Numbered from the stretch's first letter, positions 52,107 to 61,259 are shown. The stretch is 64,000 bases of DNA from an uncultured Pelagibacteraceae bacterium (GCA_902592265.1 CACJDV010000001.1:62001-126000), one strand, 5' to 3'. Made by a program: numbers and translations. The notes: a model not told the origin generated them from the sequence alone.

Positions 52107-53294
52107 TTAATATCTCAGTTTTTTCTTGTGATAATTAATAAATCTCTCAACATTAGATTTATTAAATGTTTTATTTTCTTCAAAAGAAACTTTTTTCATT
52201 GAGTATGCATTACTTTTTGTAATTCTAGATTGAATAGTAATATTACCTTTGTATAGTTTAAGTTTTACAGATCCATTCACTTTATTTCTTTTTTGATCGA
52301 TAATTTTTTGTAACTTAAATCTCTCTTTTGAGTACCAATAACCATTGTAAATCAGTTCGGCATATCTTGGCATAATTGAATCTTTTTTGTGCATTGTTTC
52401 TTTATCCAATGTCACTGACTCAATAGCTCTATGAGCGTGAATCAAAAGTGTTCCGCCTGGTGTTTCATAAACCCCTCTTGATTTAATTCCAAGAAATCTA
52501 TTTTCAACTAGATCAACTCTTCCTATGCCATTTTTTCCAGCAATAAAATTTAATTTGGTAAGAATTTTCTCAGGATTTAATTTTTTTCCATTTATTCCAA
52601 CAGGGTCACCATTTTTAAAATTAATTGAAATAAAAGTTGGTTTATTTGGTGCTTTTTCAGGAGAAGTTGTTCTTTGGAAAATAAATTCTGGAGCTGAATT
52701 CTTTGGGTTCTCTAAAAGTTTACCTTCAGTTGAGGTATGAAATAAATTGTCGTCTACAGAAAAAGGGGGTGCACCTTTTTTATCTTTTGGGATGAGTATC
52801 TTATGTTTTTTTGCATAATTTATTAAATCGCTTCTAGATTTTAATTTCCAAATTCTCCAAGGTGCAATAATTTTTATCTTTGGGCCAAAATAGTGATAGC
52901 CTAACTCAAATCTGACTTGATCGTTACCTTTTCCAGTTGCTCCATGAGATACTGCGTATGCTTTAAATTTTTTTGCTATTCTTATTTGGTCTTTTGCGAT
53001 TAATGGTCTTGCTATGGAAGTTCCTAATAAATAAACTCCTTCATAAATTGCATTACCTCGTATCATAGGAAAAACATAATCTTTTACAAAAAGATTTTTT
53101 AAATCTTTGATTATGATTTTTTTAACACCAAATTTTTTAGCATTATTGATTATTTTTTTTCGATCAATCTCTTGCCCTATATCAGCAGTGTAACAAATGA
53201 CTTCTGCTTTATAATTTTCTTGAAGCCATTTTAGAATTATAGATGTATCTAAGCCACCGGAATAAGCTAAGACAATTCTTTTTTTTGATTTCAT
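52107..53294 (-). CDS. argG: Argininosuccinate synthase
   Basis: A 395-residue enzyme joining citrulline and aspartate with ATP to argininosuccinate. The N-terminal ATP loop RIVLAYSGGLDTSIILKWLQE, SIARPLIAKDQIRIAKK, AVSHGATGKGNDQVRFE (the GATGKGNDQVRFE signature) and GRVDLVENRFLGIKSRGVYETPGGTLL are all intact. Length is normal. No other arginine gene is adjacent. Confidence 0.97.
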   Translation of the reverse strand: MKSKKRIVLAYSGGLDTSIILKWLQENYKAEVICYTADIGQEIDRKKIINNAKKFGVKKIIIKDLKNLFVKDYVFPMIRGNAIYEGVYLLGTSIARPLIAKDQIRIAKKFKAYAVSHGATGKGNDQVRFELGYHYFGPKIKIIAPWRIWKLKSRSDLINYAKKHKILIPKDKKGAPPFSVDDNLFHTSTEGKLLENPKNSAPEFIFQRTTSPEKAPNKPTFISINFKNGDPVGINGKKLNPEKILTKLNFIAGKNGIGRVDLVENRFLGIKSRGVYETPGGTLLIHAHRAIESVTLDKETMHKKDSIMPRYAELIYNGYWYSKERFKLQKIIDQKRNKVNGSVKLKLYKGNITIQSRITKSNAYSMKKVSFEENKTFNKSNVERFINYHKKKLRY

Positions 53295-53297
53295 TAA

Positions 53298-53804
53298 TTA
53301 ACTGCAAGCTTTTTTTGCAGAATTGTAGGCCTTTGTGAATCCTAATAATGAATAATGATCTATGGTTTGAGAACCTTTTTCATTGTAACCAGTAACCATA
53401 ATTCTTGATCCTTTTTTCATAACTTTCACCATTATTTTTTCTTTTTTATTACTGGTCATCCAAGCAAAACCCTGTTGTTTAATGTCAAACTTAAATTTGT
53501 TATTTCCTGAAGTTGCTAAAACAGTATTATTTTTATTAAATTCATATCCAGCGGTTGCACTTATTTCATTAGAAATTTTTTCATTCGGTCTGAAAGTAAC
53601 AAATAATCTAGCATCTCTTTTATTTGTTTTTGGTGCTTGTAAAACAGGGGTAGATTGAGCAAAACAAACTTTACCAGAACTTTCTTGGATTACTAATGTT
53701 TCCCAATCTTTGAACTTACCAACTTTTTTTATATCAGCTAAACTAAATGTTATTGGAATTATTAAAAATAAAAGTGTGAAAACAAATTTTTTAATTATGG
53801 ACAT
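53298..53804 (-). CDS. IalB-like periplasmic protein (invasion-associated locus B family)
   Basis: A 168-residue exported protein with a signal peptide (KKFVFTLLFLIIPITFSLA). KKVGKFKDWETLVIQESSGKVCFAQSTPVLQAP and a later beta-rich region with EKIMVKVMKKGSRIMVTGYNEKGSQTIDHYSLLGFTKA resemble the IalB family of alphaproteobacteria. The two cysteines (KVCFAQ and the C-terminal KKACS) probably form a disulfide. Function is unclear despite the name, which comes from Bartonella. It lies 3 bp upstream of argG and overlaps the aldo/keto reductase gene by 10 bp. Confidence 0.82.
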   Translation of the reverse strand: MSIIKKFVFTLLFLIIPITFSLADIKKVGKFKDWETLVIQESSGKVCFAQSTPVLQAPKTNKRDARLFVTFRPNEKISNEISATAGYEFNKNNTVLATSGNNKFKFDIKQQGFAWMTSNKKEKIMVKVMKKGSRIMVTGYNEKGSQTIDHYSLLGFTKAYNSAKKACS

Positions 53805-54835
53805 GGATTAGGGTATTTCTGTTGAATTTTATTAATATCATTTATTACGTCGCTATCTAAATTTACATTTACACTTTCTATATTTGTTTTCAACTGTTCC
53901 ATTGTCGTTGCCCCAATTATAACACTAGTTGTGAAATGTTGAATTTCACAGAATTTTAATGACATTTGAGTAAAATCTAAATTATATTTTTTTGAAATTT
54001 TGTAGTATTCATCAATGGCTTTTTGACCATTTTCATTTTTATATCTGTTAAAATTTTTAAATAATTGCATCCTCGATTTTGCTGGCAATTTATTATTTCT
54101 ATATTTTCCTGTTAAATATCCAAACGCCAATGGAGAGTAAGCTAATAATCCGCTTTGCTCCCTAATAGAAATTTCCGCTAAACCAACCTCATATGTTCGA
54201 TTTAGTAAGTTGTAAGGATTTTGAACAGACATCATTTTTGGAAACCCTTTCATCTTTGAGAGTTCAAGAAATTTTGATAAACCCCAAGCAGTTTCATTCG
54301 ACAAACCTACATATCTAATTTTTCCTTGTTCAATAAACTTTTTTAAACTTTCTAAAATTTCCTCAAAAGGTGTCCAATCTTTATCATTTTCGTTGTGCTC
54401 ATAACCGTAATCACCAAAAAAATTTGTGCTTCTTTCAGGCCAGTGAAGTTGATATAAATCAATATAGTCTGTTTTTAATCTCCTTAAACTTTCATCTAAT
54501 GCCTCTTTAATTTTTTTTTTCCCAAAACTATTTCCACCACCTCTAATATATTTGTTCGATGTATTTCCACAAACTTTAGTAGCAAGAACAACGTCATTTC
54601 TTTTTTTTGTTTTTTGAAACCAATTACCAATTATTTTTTCAGTTTCTCCATAGGTTTCTTCTCTCATTGGAATTGAATATATTTCAGCTGTATCCCAAAA
54701 ATTTACTCCTTGGCTCAAAGCAAAATCCATTTGTTCAAAACCCTCTTTCTCTGAATTTTGTTCACCCCAGGTCATTGTACCGAGACAAATTGTACTTACA
54801 TCTAGATCAGTATTTCCTAATTTTTTATAATTCAT
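53795..54835 (-). CDS. Aldo/keto reductase (Tas-like)
   Basis: A 346-residue NADPH-dependent oxidoreductase with a TIM-barrel fold. MNYKKLGNTDLDVSTICLGTMTWGEQN and FWDTAEIYSIPMREETYGETEKIIG match the Tas branch; the catalytic tetrad residues Asp, Tyr, Lys and His are suggested by WDTAEIY, LATKVCG and LYQLHWPERS. C-terminal VIIGATTMEQLKTNIESV is the cofactor-binding end. Substrate unknown. Transcribed toward the IalB-like gene. Confidence 0.9.
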   Translation of the reverse strand: MNYKKLGNTDLDVSTICLGTMTWGEQNSEKEGFEQMDFALSQGVNFWDTAEIYSIPMREETYGETEKIIGNWFQKTKKRNDVVLATKVCGNTSNKYIRGGGNSFGKKKIKEALDESLRRLKTDYIDLYQLHWPERSTNFFGDYGYEHNENDKDWTPFEEILESLKKFIEQGKIRYVGLSNETAWGLSKFLELSKMKGFPKMMSVQNPYNLLNRTYEVGLAEISIREQSGLLAYSPLAFGYLTGKYRNNKLPAKSRMQLFKNFNRYKNENGQKAIDEYYKISKKYNLDFTQMSLKFCEIQHFTTSVIIGATTMEQLKTNIESVNVNLDSDVINDINKIQQKYPNPCP

Positions 54836-54913
54836 TAGTGTTTTACAATATTAGTCATTTATTGTTTTTTTTGATATCTTGAATAATTAATAAAAGATTA
54901 TATATGTTACTGC

Positions 54914-55678
54914 ATGGAATTTAATAAAAAAGGTATTCTCGGAAGAGCAAAAGAGGCTGCACAACAATCAACGGCAGTTACAGATGAAGGCTTAAGGGCC
55001 TACATGTTAAAAGTATATAACTACATGGCAACGGGAATTCTTATGACAGGGATAATTGCACTTATAACTTTCAAAATGTCTGTGGTGACTGATAGCTCAG
55101 GATCTATAGTTGGACTAACTCAAGTGGGTAACGCGATTTATATGTCTGGGTTAAAATGGCTAGTAATGTTAGCTCCGCTTGGAATCGTGTTTTACATGAG
55201 CTTTGGTATAAATAAAATGAGTGCAGCTAAAGCGCAAACAACATTTTGGATTTTTGCCGCATTAATGGGTCTTTCTCTTTCGTCAATTTTATTAGTCTAT
55301 ACTGGCATGAGTATCACAAGAGTATTTTTCATTTGTTCTGCAACATTTGGAGCAATGAGTATATATGGATATACAACTAAAAGAGACTTAACAAAATTAG
55401 GATCTTTTTTAATGATGGGTTTAATTGGTATTATCATCGCATCAATAGTTAATATCTTTATGAAATCCTCGATGATGTATTTCGTAATTTCTATTTTAGG
55501 TGTTTTAATTTTTGTAGGACTTACTGCTTACGACACTCAAAAAATTAAAAACATGTATGCTGCTAGTGACACGGGTGAATTAATGGGCAAAAAAGCTGTA
55601 ATGGGTGCATTAACACTTTACTTAGACTTTATTAATTTATTTATAATGTTACTTAGACTTTTTGGTCAAAGAAGATAA
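54914..55678 (+). CDS. Bax inhibitor-1 / YccA-family membrane protein
   Basis: A 254-residue protein with seven predicted membrane helices. AYMLKVYNYMATGILMTGIIAL, ATFGAMSIYGYTTKRDLTKLGSFLMMGLIGIIIASIVNIF and FVGLTAYDTQKIKNMYA are strong BI-1-family markers; the C-terminal aspartates form the pH-sensitive calcium-leak site in relatives. In bacteria the role concerns membrane protein quality control and ion leak. It converges on the DUF2794 gene with a one-base gap. Confidence 0.94.
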   Translation: MEFNKKGILGRAKEAAQQSTAVTDEGLRAYMLKVYNYMATGILMTGIIALITFKMSVVTDSSGSIVGLTQVGNAIYMSGLKWLVMLAPLGIVFYMSFGINKMSAAKAQTTFWIFAALMGLSLSSILLVYTGMSITRVFFICSATFGAMSIYGYTTKRDLTKLGSFLMMGLIGIIIASIVNIFMKSSMMYFVISILGVLIFVGLTAYDTQKIKNMYAASDTGELMGKKAVMGALTLYLDFINLFIMLLRLFGQRR

Positions 55679-55679
55679 T

Positions 55680-56021
55680 TTAAAGTTTTTTCCAATTAAT
55701 ATTTTTCAACAGATTATTTAAATCAGATGAATTTTTAAATATTTTTCCGTTAGCATCGGTAATTAGATATTTAAGATTTTTATTTTTTGGCTTAAAATTT
55801 TTACAAATTTTATAAAGAGCATTTTCAGCAGCATTCTTAAATACACTAAAACCAACTTGTTTACTCGAAATGCTAAGACCATAATCTTTCCATGAACCCT
55901 CTGAAACCATTTTTGCATAGAGATCTAAAATAATCTTTAATTCATCTTTCTCAAAAAAATGTTTTTCTTCAATATTCTTTTTATTAACATTGTCGATTAT
56001 CAAACGTAAATTATTATTCAT
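55680..56021 (-). CDS. DUF2794 protein
   Basis: A 113-residue protein of the alphaproteobacterial DUF2794 family. EKHFFEKDELKIILDLYAKMVSEGSWKDYGLSIS and GFSVFKNAAENALYKICKNFKPKNKNLKYLITDANGKIF match the conserved core (F-x-R-x-E-L, G-E-W-R-D-Y, A-E-x-P-L-Y). The function is unknown. It overlaps the upstream yciB gene by 8 bp and is often found near it. Confidence 0.9.
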   Translation of the reverse strand: MNNNLRLIIDNVNKKNIEEKHFFEKDELKIILDLYAKMVSEGSWKDYGLSISSKQVGFSVFKNAAENALYKICKNFKPKNKNLKYLITDANGKIFKNSSDLNNLLKNINWKKL

Positions 56022-56571
56022 TTGTTTTATATTTATTTATTAAACTTATTTGAAAAACTGTAAATATAAATGTAATTGGTAATAGTCCCCATACTTTAAA
56101 GTTTACCCAAAATTCCTCAGATTGAGTTCTCCAAATAATCTCATTAAGTATTGCAAGGCCAAAAAAGAAATATATCCATCTTTTGTTTAATACTTCCCAT
56201 CCTTCATCAGTTAGTGAGATAGATCCACCCATTAATTTTTTTAGAACAGGCTCATTTGTGAAGTACCTTCCAAATATAAGAGCAAGCGCAAAGAGAATAT
56301 TAATAATTGTTGGCTTAATATAAATAAAAACTGGATTATCAAAGTAAATTGTTAAGCCACCGAAGAAAGTAATTAAAACTCCACTTAGCAGGGGAACTTT
56401 TGGTATTTTTTTTTCTAAAAACCAAACAATTGCTAATGCAATAATTGTCGCAATAATAAATGGTGGTATTGCAATTTTTAAGTCTTTCCCACTATCGTAA
56501 TAGTAGTAAAAAAAAATTACCAGAGGTCCAAAATCTGTAAGAAACTTCAAAAAAGATTTGTTCACAGCCAA
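56014..56571 (-). CDS. yciB: Septation protein A / intracellular septation protein YciB
   Basis: A 185-residue inner-membrane protein with five or six helices. FLKFLTDFGPLVIFFYYYYDSGKDLKIAIPPFIIATIIAL, FFGGLTIYFDNPVFIYIKPTIINILFALAL, and NEIIWRTQSEEFWVNFKVWGLLPITFIFTVFQ match the YciB family. It affects envelope synthesis and septation in enterobacteria. It is the promoter-proximal gene of the yciB-DUF2794 pair. Confidence 0.93.
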   Translation of the reverse strand: MAVNKSFLKFLTDFGPLVIFFYYYYDSGKDLKIAIPPFIIATIIALAIVWFLEKKIPKVPLLSGVLITFFGGLTIYFDNPVFIYIKPTIINILFALALIFGRYFTNEPVLKKLMGGSISLTDEGWEVLNKRWIYFFFGLAILNEIIWRTQSEEFWVNFKVWGLLPITFIFTVFQISLINKYKTNE

Positions 56572-56649
56572 ATGTTATCATAAATAATATTTTCATAAAA
56601 ACTTTTAATTTTTCTTATTGATTTTTGTTTTTAAATACCCATACTAATC

Positions 56650-56973
56650 ATGATGGCAATTCAAAAAGCTAAATTTTCAATTGGCGATATAGTAAAACAC
56701 AAACACTTCGACTTTAGAGGTGTCATATATGATGTAGATTTCGAATTTAATAATTCTGAAGAGTGGTATCAATCCATCCCAAAAAATGTAAGACCTAGAA
56801 AGGATCAGCCTTTTTATCATCTTTTGGCAGAAAATGATGAAATCACTTATGAGGCATACGTTTCCGAGCAAAATCTTTTAGTTGACGATTCAAATGAACC
56901 TATAAAACATCCTTTAATTGAGGAAATTTTTTCTGGAAAAAAAGGATCGAGCTATTTCAAGCTTTCTAATTAA
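56650..56973 (+). CDS. hspQ: Heat-shock protein HspQ (hemimethylated-DNA-binding YccV family)
   Basis: A 107-residue small protein with the YccV fold: AKFSIGDIVKHKHFDFRGVIYDVDFEFNNSEEW, then RKDQPFYHLLAENDEITYEAYVSEQNLL. HspQ modulates Lon-dependent degradation and was earlier found to bind hemimethylated DNA. There are two in-frame start codons in tandem (ATG ATG). It is the only gene between yciB and the ccm operon, separated by a 162-bp gap that contains the candidate RNA element. Confidence 0.9.
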   Translation: MMAIQKAKFSIGDIVKHKHFDFRGVIYDVDFEFNNSEEWYQSIPKNVRPRKDQPFYHLLAENDEITYEAYVSEQNLLVDDSNEPIKHPLIEEIFSGKKGSSYFKLSN

Positions 56974-57008
56974 ATAAATCACTTTTTAAACACATTTAGT
57001 TCAAAACT

Positions 57009-57113
57009 CTGACACAGCAATTTGCAAATATATGGTTAATACTGATCAAGGGTGCTACTTATTTACCCTTCGTTATTATCTCCCTCTAGCATTCTTGATC
57101 AGGCACTTTTTTC
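57009..57113 (+). promoter_or_regulatory. Candidate structured RNA or attenuator upstream of the ccm operon
   Basis: In the 162-bp gap before ccmC, CTGATCAAGGGTGCT (57042-57056) pairs with AGCATTCTTGATCAG (57088-57102) as a 15-bp stem including two G-U pairs around a 31-nt loop, followed by GCAC and a six-T run (57107-57112). Within it AAGGGT (57048-57053) can instead pair with ACCCTT (57065-57070), which is incompatible with the long stem. A possible promoter (CTGACA at 57009-57014, 16 bp, TATGGT at 57031-57036) would start transcription at the stem. The loop has a pyrimidine stretch TCTCCCTCT. Either a small RNA with its terminator or an attenuator of ccmC is possible. Confidence 0.5.
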
Positions 57114-57135
57114 ATAATAAAAATAATCAGATTAT

Positions 57136-57843
57136 ATGTTTAAATATTTTGAACCAAGTAAAATCTTTTCGATAACATCGAAAGCTCCTAAGTATGTCTT
57201 ATTTTTATTTATTATAATCCTTTCAATAGGATTAACAGAGGCATTAATACTGTCGCCCGAGGATTATAAACAGAGTCACTCTGTAAGAATAATGTATGTT
57301 CATGTTCCAGCAGCCTGGATTTCACTTGGAATTTTTTCTGCTATCACTTTTTTATCCATAGTTGGATACATTTTCAAAATTAGAAATTTTTTTTTAATTG
57401 CAAAAAGTTTGGCGCCCTCTGGATTAGTTTTCAATATAGTGGCTCTTGTGACTGGCTCCATATGGGGTAAACCTACCTGGGGAACATGGTGGGCTTGGGA
57501 TGCAAGAATAACTTCAATGTTAATATTAGCTCTGTTTTATATTATGTATCTCATTGCATGGAGAATTTTTGAAGATAATGACAGAGTATTTAAAGTTACA
57601 TCAATTATTACAATTTTAGGAATAATTAATGTTCCAATAATTAAGTATTCGGTAGATTGGTGGAACACTTTGCACCAACCGGCTTCAATCAACATACTTT
57701 CGAAGTCGTCAATTCACATATCAATGCTCTTTCCTTTATTGACAATGACTGCGGCATTTGCCCTATTTTCTCTACTGATTTTTTTAATGAAATATAATAC
57801 AGAACTGATAAAAATTAAGAATAAAGGATTAGATAGGTTATGA
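57136..57843 (+). CDS. ccmC: Cytochrome c maturation protein CcmC (heme delivery)
   Basis: A 235-residue membrane protein with six helices that presents heme on the periplasmic side and loads it onto CcmE. The tryptophan-rich heme-handling motif WGTWWAWDARITSML is intact, together with conserved histidines in VHVPAAWIS and TLHQPASI. It leads the ccmC-D-E-F-G-H run. The heme exporter subunits CcmA and CcmB are not next to it. Confidence 0.97.
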   Translation: MFKYFEPSKIFSITSKAPKYVLFLFIIILSIGLTEALILSPEDYKQSHSVRIMYVHVPAAWISLGIFSAITFLSIVGYIFKIRNFFLIAKSLAPSGLVFNIVALVTGSIWGKPTWGTWWAWDARITSMLILALFYIMYLIAWRIFEDNDRVFKVTSIITILGIINVPIIKYSVDWWNTLHQPASINILSKSSIHISMLFPLLTMTAAFALFSLLIFLMKYNTELIKIKNKGLDRL

Positions 57844-58067
57844 TTGAAAATTTATTTTTTATGAATGGTTATGGACTATATGTTTGGTCAGCATTTACAT
57901 TTACTTTAGTAAGTTTTTTGACGCTTTTCTTGGTCATCAAAATTCAATATACAAAAGAAAAAAATAAATTTATCGCAAAATTTGGATCTTTAAATTCTGA
58001 GAGAGCAGCTTTTGCAAAATCTCAGAGTATTAATAAAGAGATTCTGTCAAATACTTCAAACATTTAA
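57840..58067 (+). CDS. ccmD: Heme exporter protein CcmD
   Basis: A 75-residue protein with one membrane helix (about residues 12-37); the opening [27 protein letters not shown] is the CcmD pattern (with the conserved Y-x-x-Y/V-W-x-A-Y/F). CcmD holds the CcmABC/E complex together. The tail is somewhat longer than the usual 50-60 residues. It overlaps ccmC by 4 bp and ends 10 bp before ccmE. Confidence 0.9.
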   Translation: MIENLFFMNGYGLYVWSAFTFTLVSFLTLFLVIKIQYTKEKNKFIAKFGSLNSERAAFAKSQSINKEILSNTSNI

Positions 58068-58077
58068 CTTTTTAAAC

Positions 58078-58497
58078 ATGTATGGGCCAAAAGTTAAGTT
58101 AAGATTTTTTTTCATATTATTAATATTATCAACTCTAGCGTTATCAGTTTTTTTATTAGTTAAGTCTTTAGAGGAAAATGTTATTTTTTTTAAGTCTCCA
58201 ACAGAAATTAAAAGTTTGAGTGAAATTGGTAAAAAAAAAATTAGAATAGGTGGAATGGTTAAAAAAGATTCTATAAATATAATTTCAAAAGAAATTAAAT
58301 TTATTATTACAGATTTTAAAAACGAGATAAATGTTATTTATTCTGGGGTAGTGCCAAATCTTTTTGCTGAGGAAAAGGGTGTTGTTGCTGAGGGATATTT
58401 AAAAGATAAAAATTTTTTTTTAGCTACAAAAATTTTAGCTAAACATGATGAAAATTATATGCCACCAGAAGTTAAGGCTGCATTAAAGGAGAAATAA
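58078..58497 (+). CDS. ccmE: Cytochrome c maturation heme chaperone CcmE
   Basis: I place the start at the ATG at 58078 ([15 protein letters not shown]); the ORF-track version adds 22 residues that overlap ccmD. The protein has one N-terminal membrane helix and an OB-fold periplasmic domain, [45 protein letters not shown]. The heme-binding His is in [11 protein letters not shown], which is the standard motif. The gene is followed 2 bp later by ccmF. Confidence 0.95.
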   Translation: MYGPKVKLRFFFILLILSTLALSVFLLVKSLEENVIFFKSPTEIKSLSEIGKKKIRIGGMVKKDSINIISKEIKFIITDFKNEINVIYSGVVPNLFAEEKGVVAEGYLKDKNFFLATKILAKHDENYMPPEVKAALKEK

Positions 58498-58499
58498 AT

Positions 58500-60377
58500 T
58501 TGGCAAGTTTAATAGGCTCTTATTCATTAAATTTTGGACTTCTTTTTTCAGTTTTTATTATTTTTTTTTCAGTTAGGAATTTAAGAGATAATGAAATTTT
58601 AGATAAAAAGATAATATCTTTTACATTTATTCAATTTTTTTTTGTAATCATAAGTTTCTTAGGACTAATTATCTCTTTTATTAACTCAGATTTTAGTAAC
58701 GAAACTGTTTTTAACCACTCTCATACGACTAAACCATTATTTTATAAAATCTCAGGAACCTGGGGGAATCATGAGGGTAGTTTATTGTTATGGTTGCTAG
58801 TATTGACTTTGTTTATTTCAATTTTTTTACTTAAATCTAATCAACAGCCAAAAAAGTACAGAATTTTTACTTTATTGTTTCAACAAATAATAATTATAGG
58901 CTTTTTTATTTTTTTGATTAGAACCTCCAGTCCATTTAATTATATTTTTCCAATACCAGATGAAGGTTTAGGTTTGAACCCAATTTTACAAGATCCTGCT
59001 TTAGCAATACATCCACCAATTTTATATTTAGGTTATGTAGGTTCTTCGATAATTTTCTCGTCAGCTCTTGCTGCTATGGTAACATCATATGTGTCAAAAG
59101 AATGGGCGAAACACATTAAACAGTGGGTCTTAGCATCTTGGGTTTTTCTTACATTAGGAATTTTGCTTGGATCTATCTGGGCATATTATGAATTAGGTTG
59201 GGGGGGCTTTTGGTTTTGGGATCCTGTTGAAAATGTATCTTTAATGCCATGGTTTGCACTAACAACTCTACTACACTGTATTTTAGTCTTAGAGAAAAGA
59301 AGAATACTAACCTCATGGGCCATGATACTGTCAATTGCAACTTTTGCCTTAAGTATGAGTGGAACTTTTTTAGTAAGATCTGGAATTTTAAATTCAGTTC
59401 ATACATTCGCCAATGATCCAGAGAGGGGTTTATTTATTTTAATTTTTCTTTTTACACTTATTTTTTTATCTATTTTTATTTTCATTTTTTTTCACTCAGA
59501 GAAAGAAAAATTAGAAAATAATTTTTTTTGGCTAAGCAAGGAGACATCTATTTTAGTAAATAATTGGTTTATGATGTACTTTTTATCAGTAGTTTTAATA
59601 GGAACAATTTACCCAATATTTTTAGAAGTTATAACCGCAAATAAAATATCCGTTGGACCACCTTTTTATAACAAGCTCATATTGCCTTTCTTAATTCCAT
59701 TTTTAATAGCTATGGCAATAGGACCAAATCTTAATTGGGTCAAATCAGATTTTAAAGACAAGTTTTATATGACCATATTTTTAATAATATCGTTTTTATT
59801 ATCAGCATTAATAATTAAACAATTTGATATAAAATTTTTAATTAACACAATTTTGGTTACTTCTGCTTTCTTTTTATTTTTTTCTACTTCTAGAGAATTT
59901 TTTGTCAAAAGATTTAGAAATTTATCTCAGAACATTGCTCATTTTGGTTTTAGCTTATTAATTCTAAGTATTTTATTTAATAATATTTTTTCTAATGAGG
60001 TAATTACTAATCTAAAAATTGGTGAAACTTTTAAGACTGAAAAATTCACAATAAATTTTGAAAACATTGAGCAAGAAGATGAAAAAAACTTTAAAGCAAT
60101 TATAGGAAAATTTAATGTACAAAATCTGGATGGCTCATCAGATATCCTCAATCCTGAGTTAAGAATATATAATCAACCAAATATAATTACGAGTGAGGCT
60201 GACATTAAAACCAACTTGCTCACAGATAAATTTATGACAATGAACTATGTTCAGAATCAGGAATATTTTAATGTAAGATATCAAGTTAAACCTTTCATGA
60301 TTTGGATATGGGTTTCAGTGATATTAATAAGTTTCGGTGGTTGTTTAAGTTTTTTTAAAAAAAAAAATGAAATCTAA
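58500..60377 (+). CDS. ccmF: Cytochrome c heme lyase CcmF (TTG start)
   Basis: A 625-residue polytopic membrane protein with about 14 helices that, with CcmH, attaches heme to apocytochrome c. The WWD-type motif is GGFWFWDPVENVSLMPWF, with the earlier ISGTWGNHEGSLLLWLL and HPPILYLGYVG typical of CcmF. Translation starts at TTG behind a good Shine-Dalgarno (AAGGAGA). The C-terminus overlaps ccmG by 11 bp. Confidence 0.97.
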   Translation: MASLIGSYSLNFGLLFSVFIIFFSVRNLRDNEILDKKIISFTFIQFFFVIISFLGLIISFINSDFSNETVFNHSHTTKPLFYKISGTWGNHEGSLLLWLLVLTLFISIFLLKSNQQPKKYRIFTLLFQQIIIIGFFIFLIRTSSPFNYIFPIPDEGLGLNPILQDPALAIHPPILYLGYVGSSIIFSSALAAMVTSYVSKEWAKHIKQWVLASWVFLTLGILLGSIWAYYELGWGGFWFWDPVENVSLMPWFALTTLLHCILVLEKRRILTSWAMILSIATFALSMSGTFLVRSGILNSVHTFANDPERGLFILIFLFTLIFLSIFIFIFFHSEKEKLENNFFWLSKETSILVNNWFMMYFLSVVLIGTIYPIFLEVITANKISVGPPFYNKLILPFLIPFLIAMAIGPNLNWVKSDFKDKFYMTIFLIISFLLSALIIKQFDIKFLINTILVTSAFFLFFSTSREFFVKRFRNLSQNIAHFGFSLLILSILFNNIFSNEVITNLKIGETFKTEKFTINFENIEQEDEKNFKAIIGKFNVQNLDGSSDILNPELRIYNQPNIITSEADIKTNLLTDKFMTMNYVQNQEYFNVRYQVKPFMIWIWVSVILISFGGCLSFFKKKNEI

Positions 60378-60885
60378 ATTTATTCCACTAATTCTAATTT
60401 TAATTTTTTTAATTACTTTTGTAATTTTTTTCAAAGGTTTAAAAAATTCAAACATTTATACACCGGACATCAATCTAAAAAAAGAAGTACCATCATTCGA
60501 ATTAAAATCTTTTGATAATGATTCTATTGTCATTTCAGAAAAAATTTTTGAAGATAATGATTATTATCTCATGAACATCTGGGCATCATGGTGTATCCCC
60601 TGTAAGGAAGAACACAAATTTTTAATGGAATTAAAAAAAGATGACAGAATAGAATTGATAGGATTTAACTATAAAGATAATTTTAAAAATGCTTTAAGTT
60701 TTTTAAAAGATTTAGGAAATCCCTACGATATAATTGTATTAGATAAAGATGGTACAGCATCAATTGAATGGGGTGCTTATGGTGTGCCAGAAAGTTTTTT
60801 AGTATATCAAAATAAAATTATAAAAAGATTTATTGGACAAATAAACAATGAGGATCTATTAGAAATTCAAAAAATAATTAGATGA
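60367..60885 (+). CDS. ccmG: Thiol:disulfide interchange protein CcmG/DsbE
   Basis: A 172-residue membrane-anchored periplasmic thioredoxin that reduces the CXXCH motif of apocytochrome c. An N-terminal anchor helix (residues 4-24) is followed by a thioredoxin domain with the active site NIWASWCIPCKEE and the cis-proline segment GVPESFLV. Length is normal. It overlaps ccmH by 4 bp. Confidence 0.96.
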   Translation: MKSKFIPLILILIFLITFVIFFKGLKNSNIYTPDINLKKEVPSFELKSFDNDSIVISEKIFEDNDYYLMNIWASWCIPCKEEHKFLMELKKDDRIELIGFNYKDNFKNALSFLKDLGNPYDIIVLDKDGTASIEWGAYGVPESFLVYQNKIIKRFIGQINNEDLLEIQKIIR

Positions 60886-61244
60886 AATTTATTCATATAT
60901 TTTTGATTGTAGCTATAATTTTAAATTTTAATTTTTTAAACGCAAATGAAATTGAAACTGAAAATAAAATAGCAAAAAATTTGAGATGCTTAATTTGTCA
61001 GGGCCAGTCTGTATATGACTCAGATTCAGAATTTGCAATAAGTCTAAAGTTAGTTATTAAAAATAAAATACAAGAAGGTCTAAATGAGGAACAAATATAT
61101 AGTTTTTTAAAAACGAAATATGGAGAGTGGATATTGTATGATCCAGTTTTCAACAGAAACACCTATTTTTTATGGCTATTGCCTATCTTGATATTCTTAG
61201 CAGGTGGTGCAATAATATTTAAAAAATTTTATATAAAAAAATAA
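60882..61244 (+). CDS. ccmH: Cytochrome c maturation protein CcmH (CcdA/Ccl2-type reductase)
   Basis: A 120-residue protein with a signal-like N-terminal helix, the redox motif LRCLICQGQSVYDSDSEFA (C-x-x-C) and a C-terminal membrane helix (about 95-115). It reduces the apocytochrome heme-binding cysteines together with CcmG and acts with CcmF. Only the N-terminal Ccl2-type domain is present; the TPR (CcmI) part is absent here and would have to be encoded elsewhere. Confidence 0.95.
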   Translation: MKFIHIFLIVAIILNFNFLNANEIETENKIAKNLRCLICQGQSVYDSDSEFAISLKLVIKNKIQEGLNEEQIYSFLKTKYGEWILYDPVFNRNTYFLWLLPILIFLAGGAIIFKKFYIKK

Positions 61245-61259
61245 TCTACTTTTTATTTT

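Noticed and set aside
58012-58077. Longer start for ccmE
   Set aside because: It overlaps ccm[11 protein letters not shown] at 58078 is the family-typical beginning.
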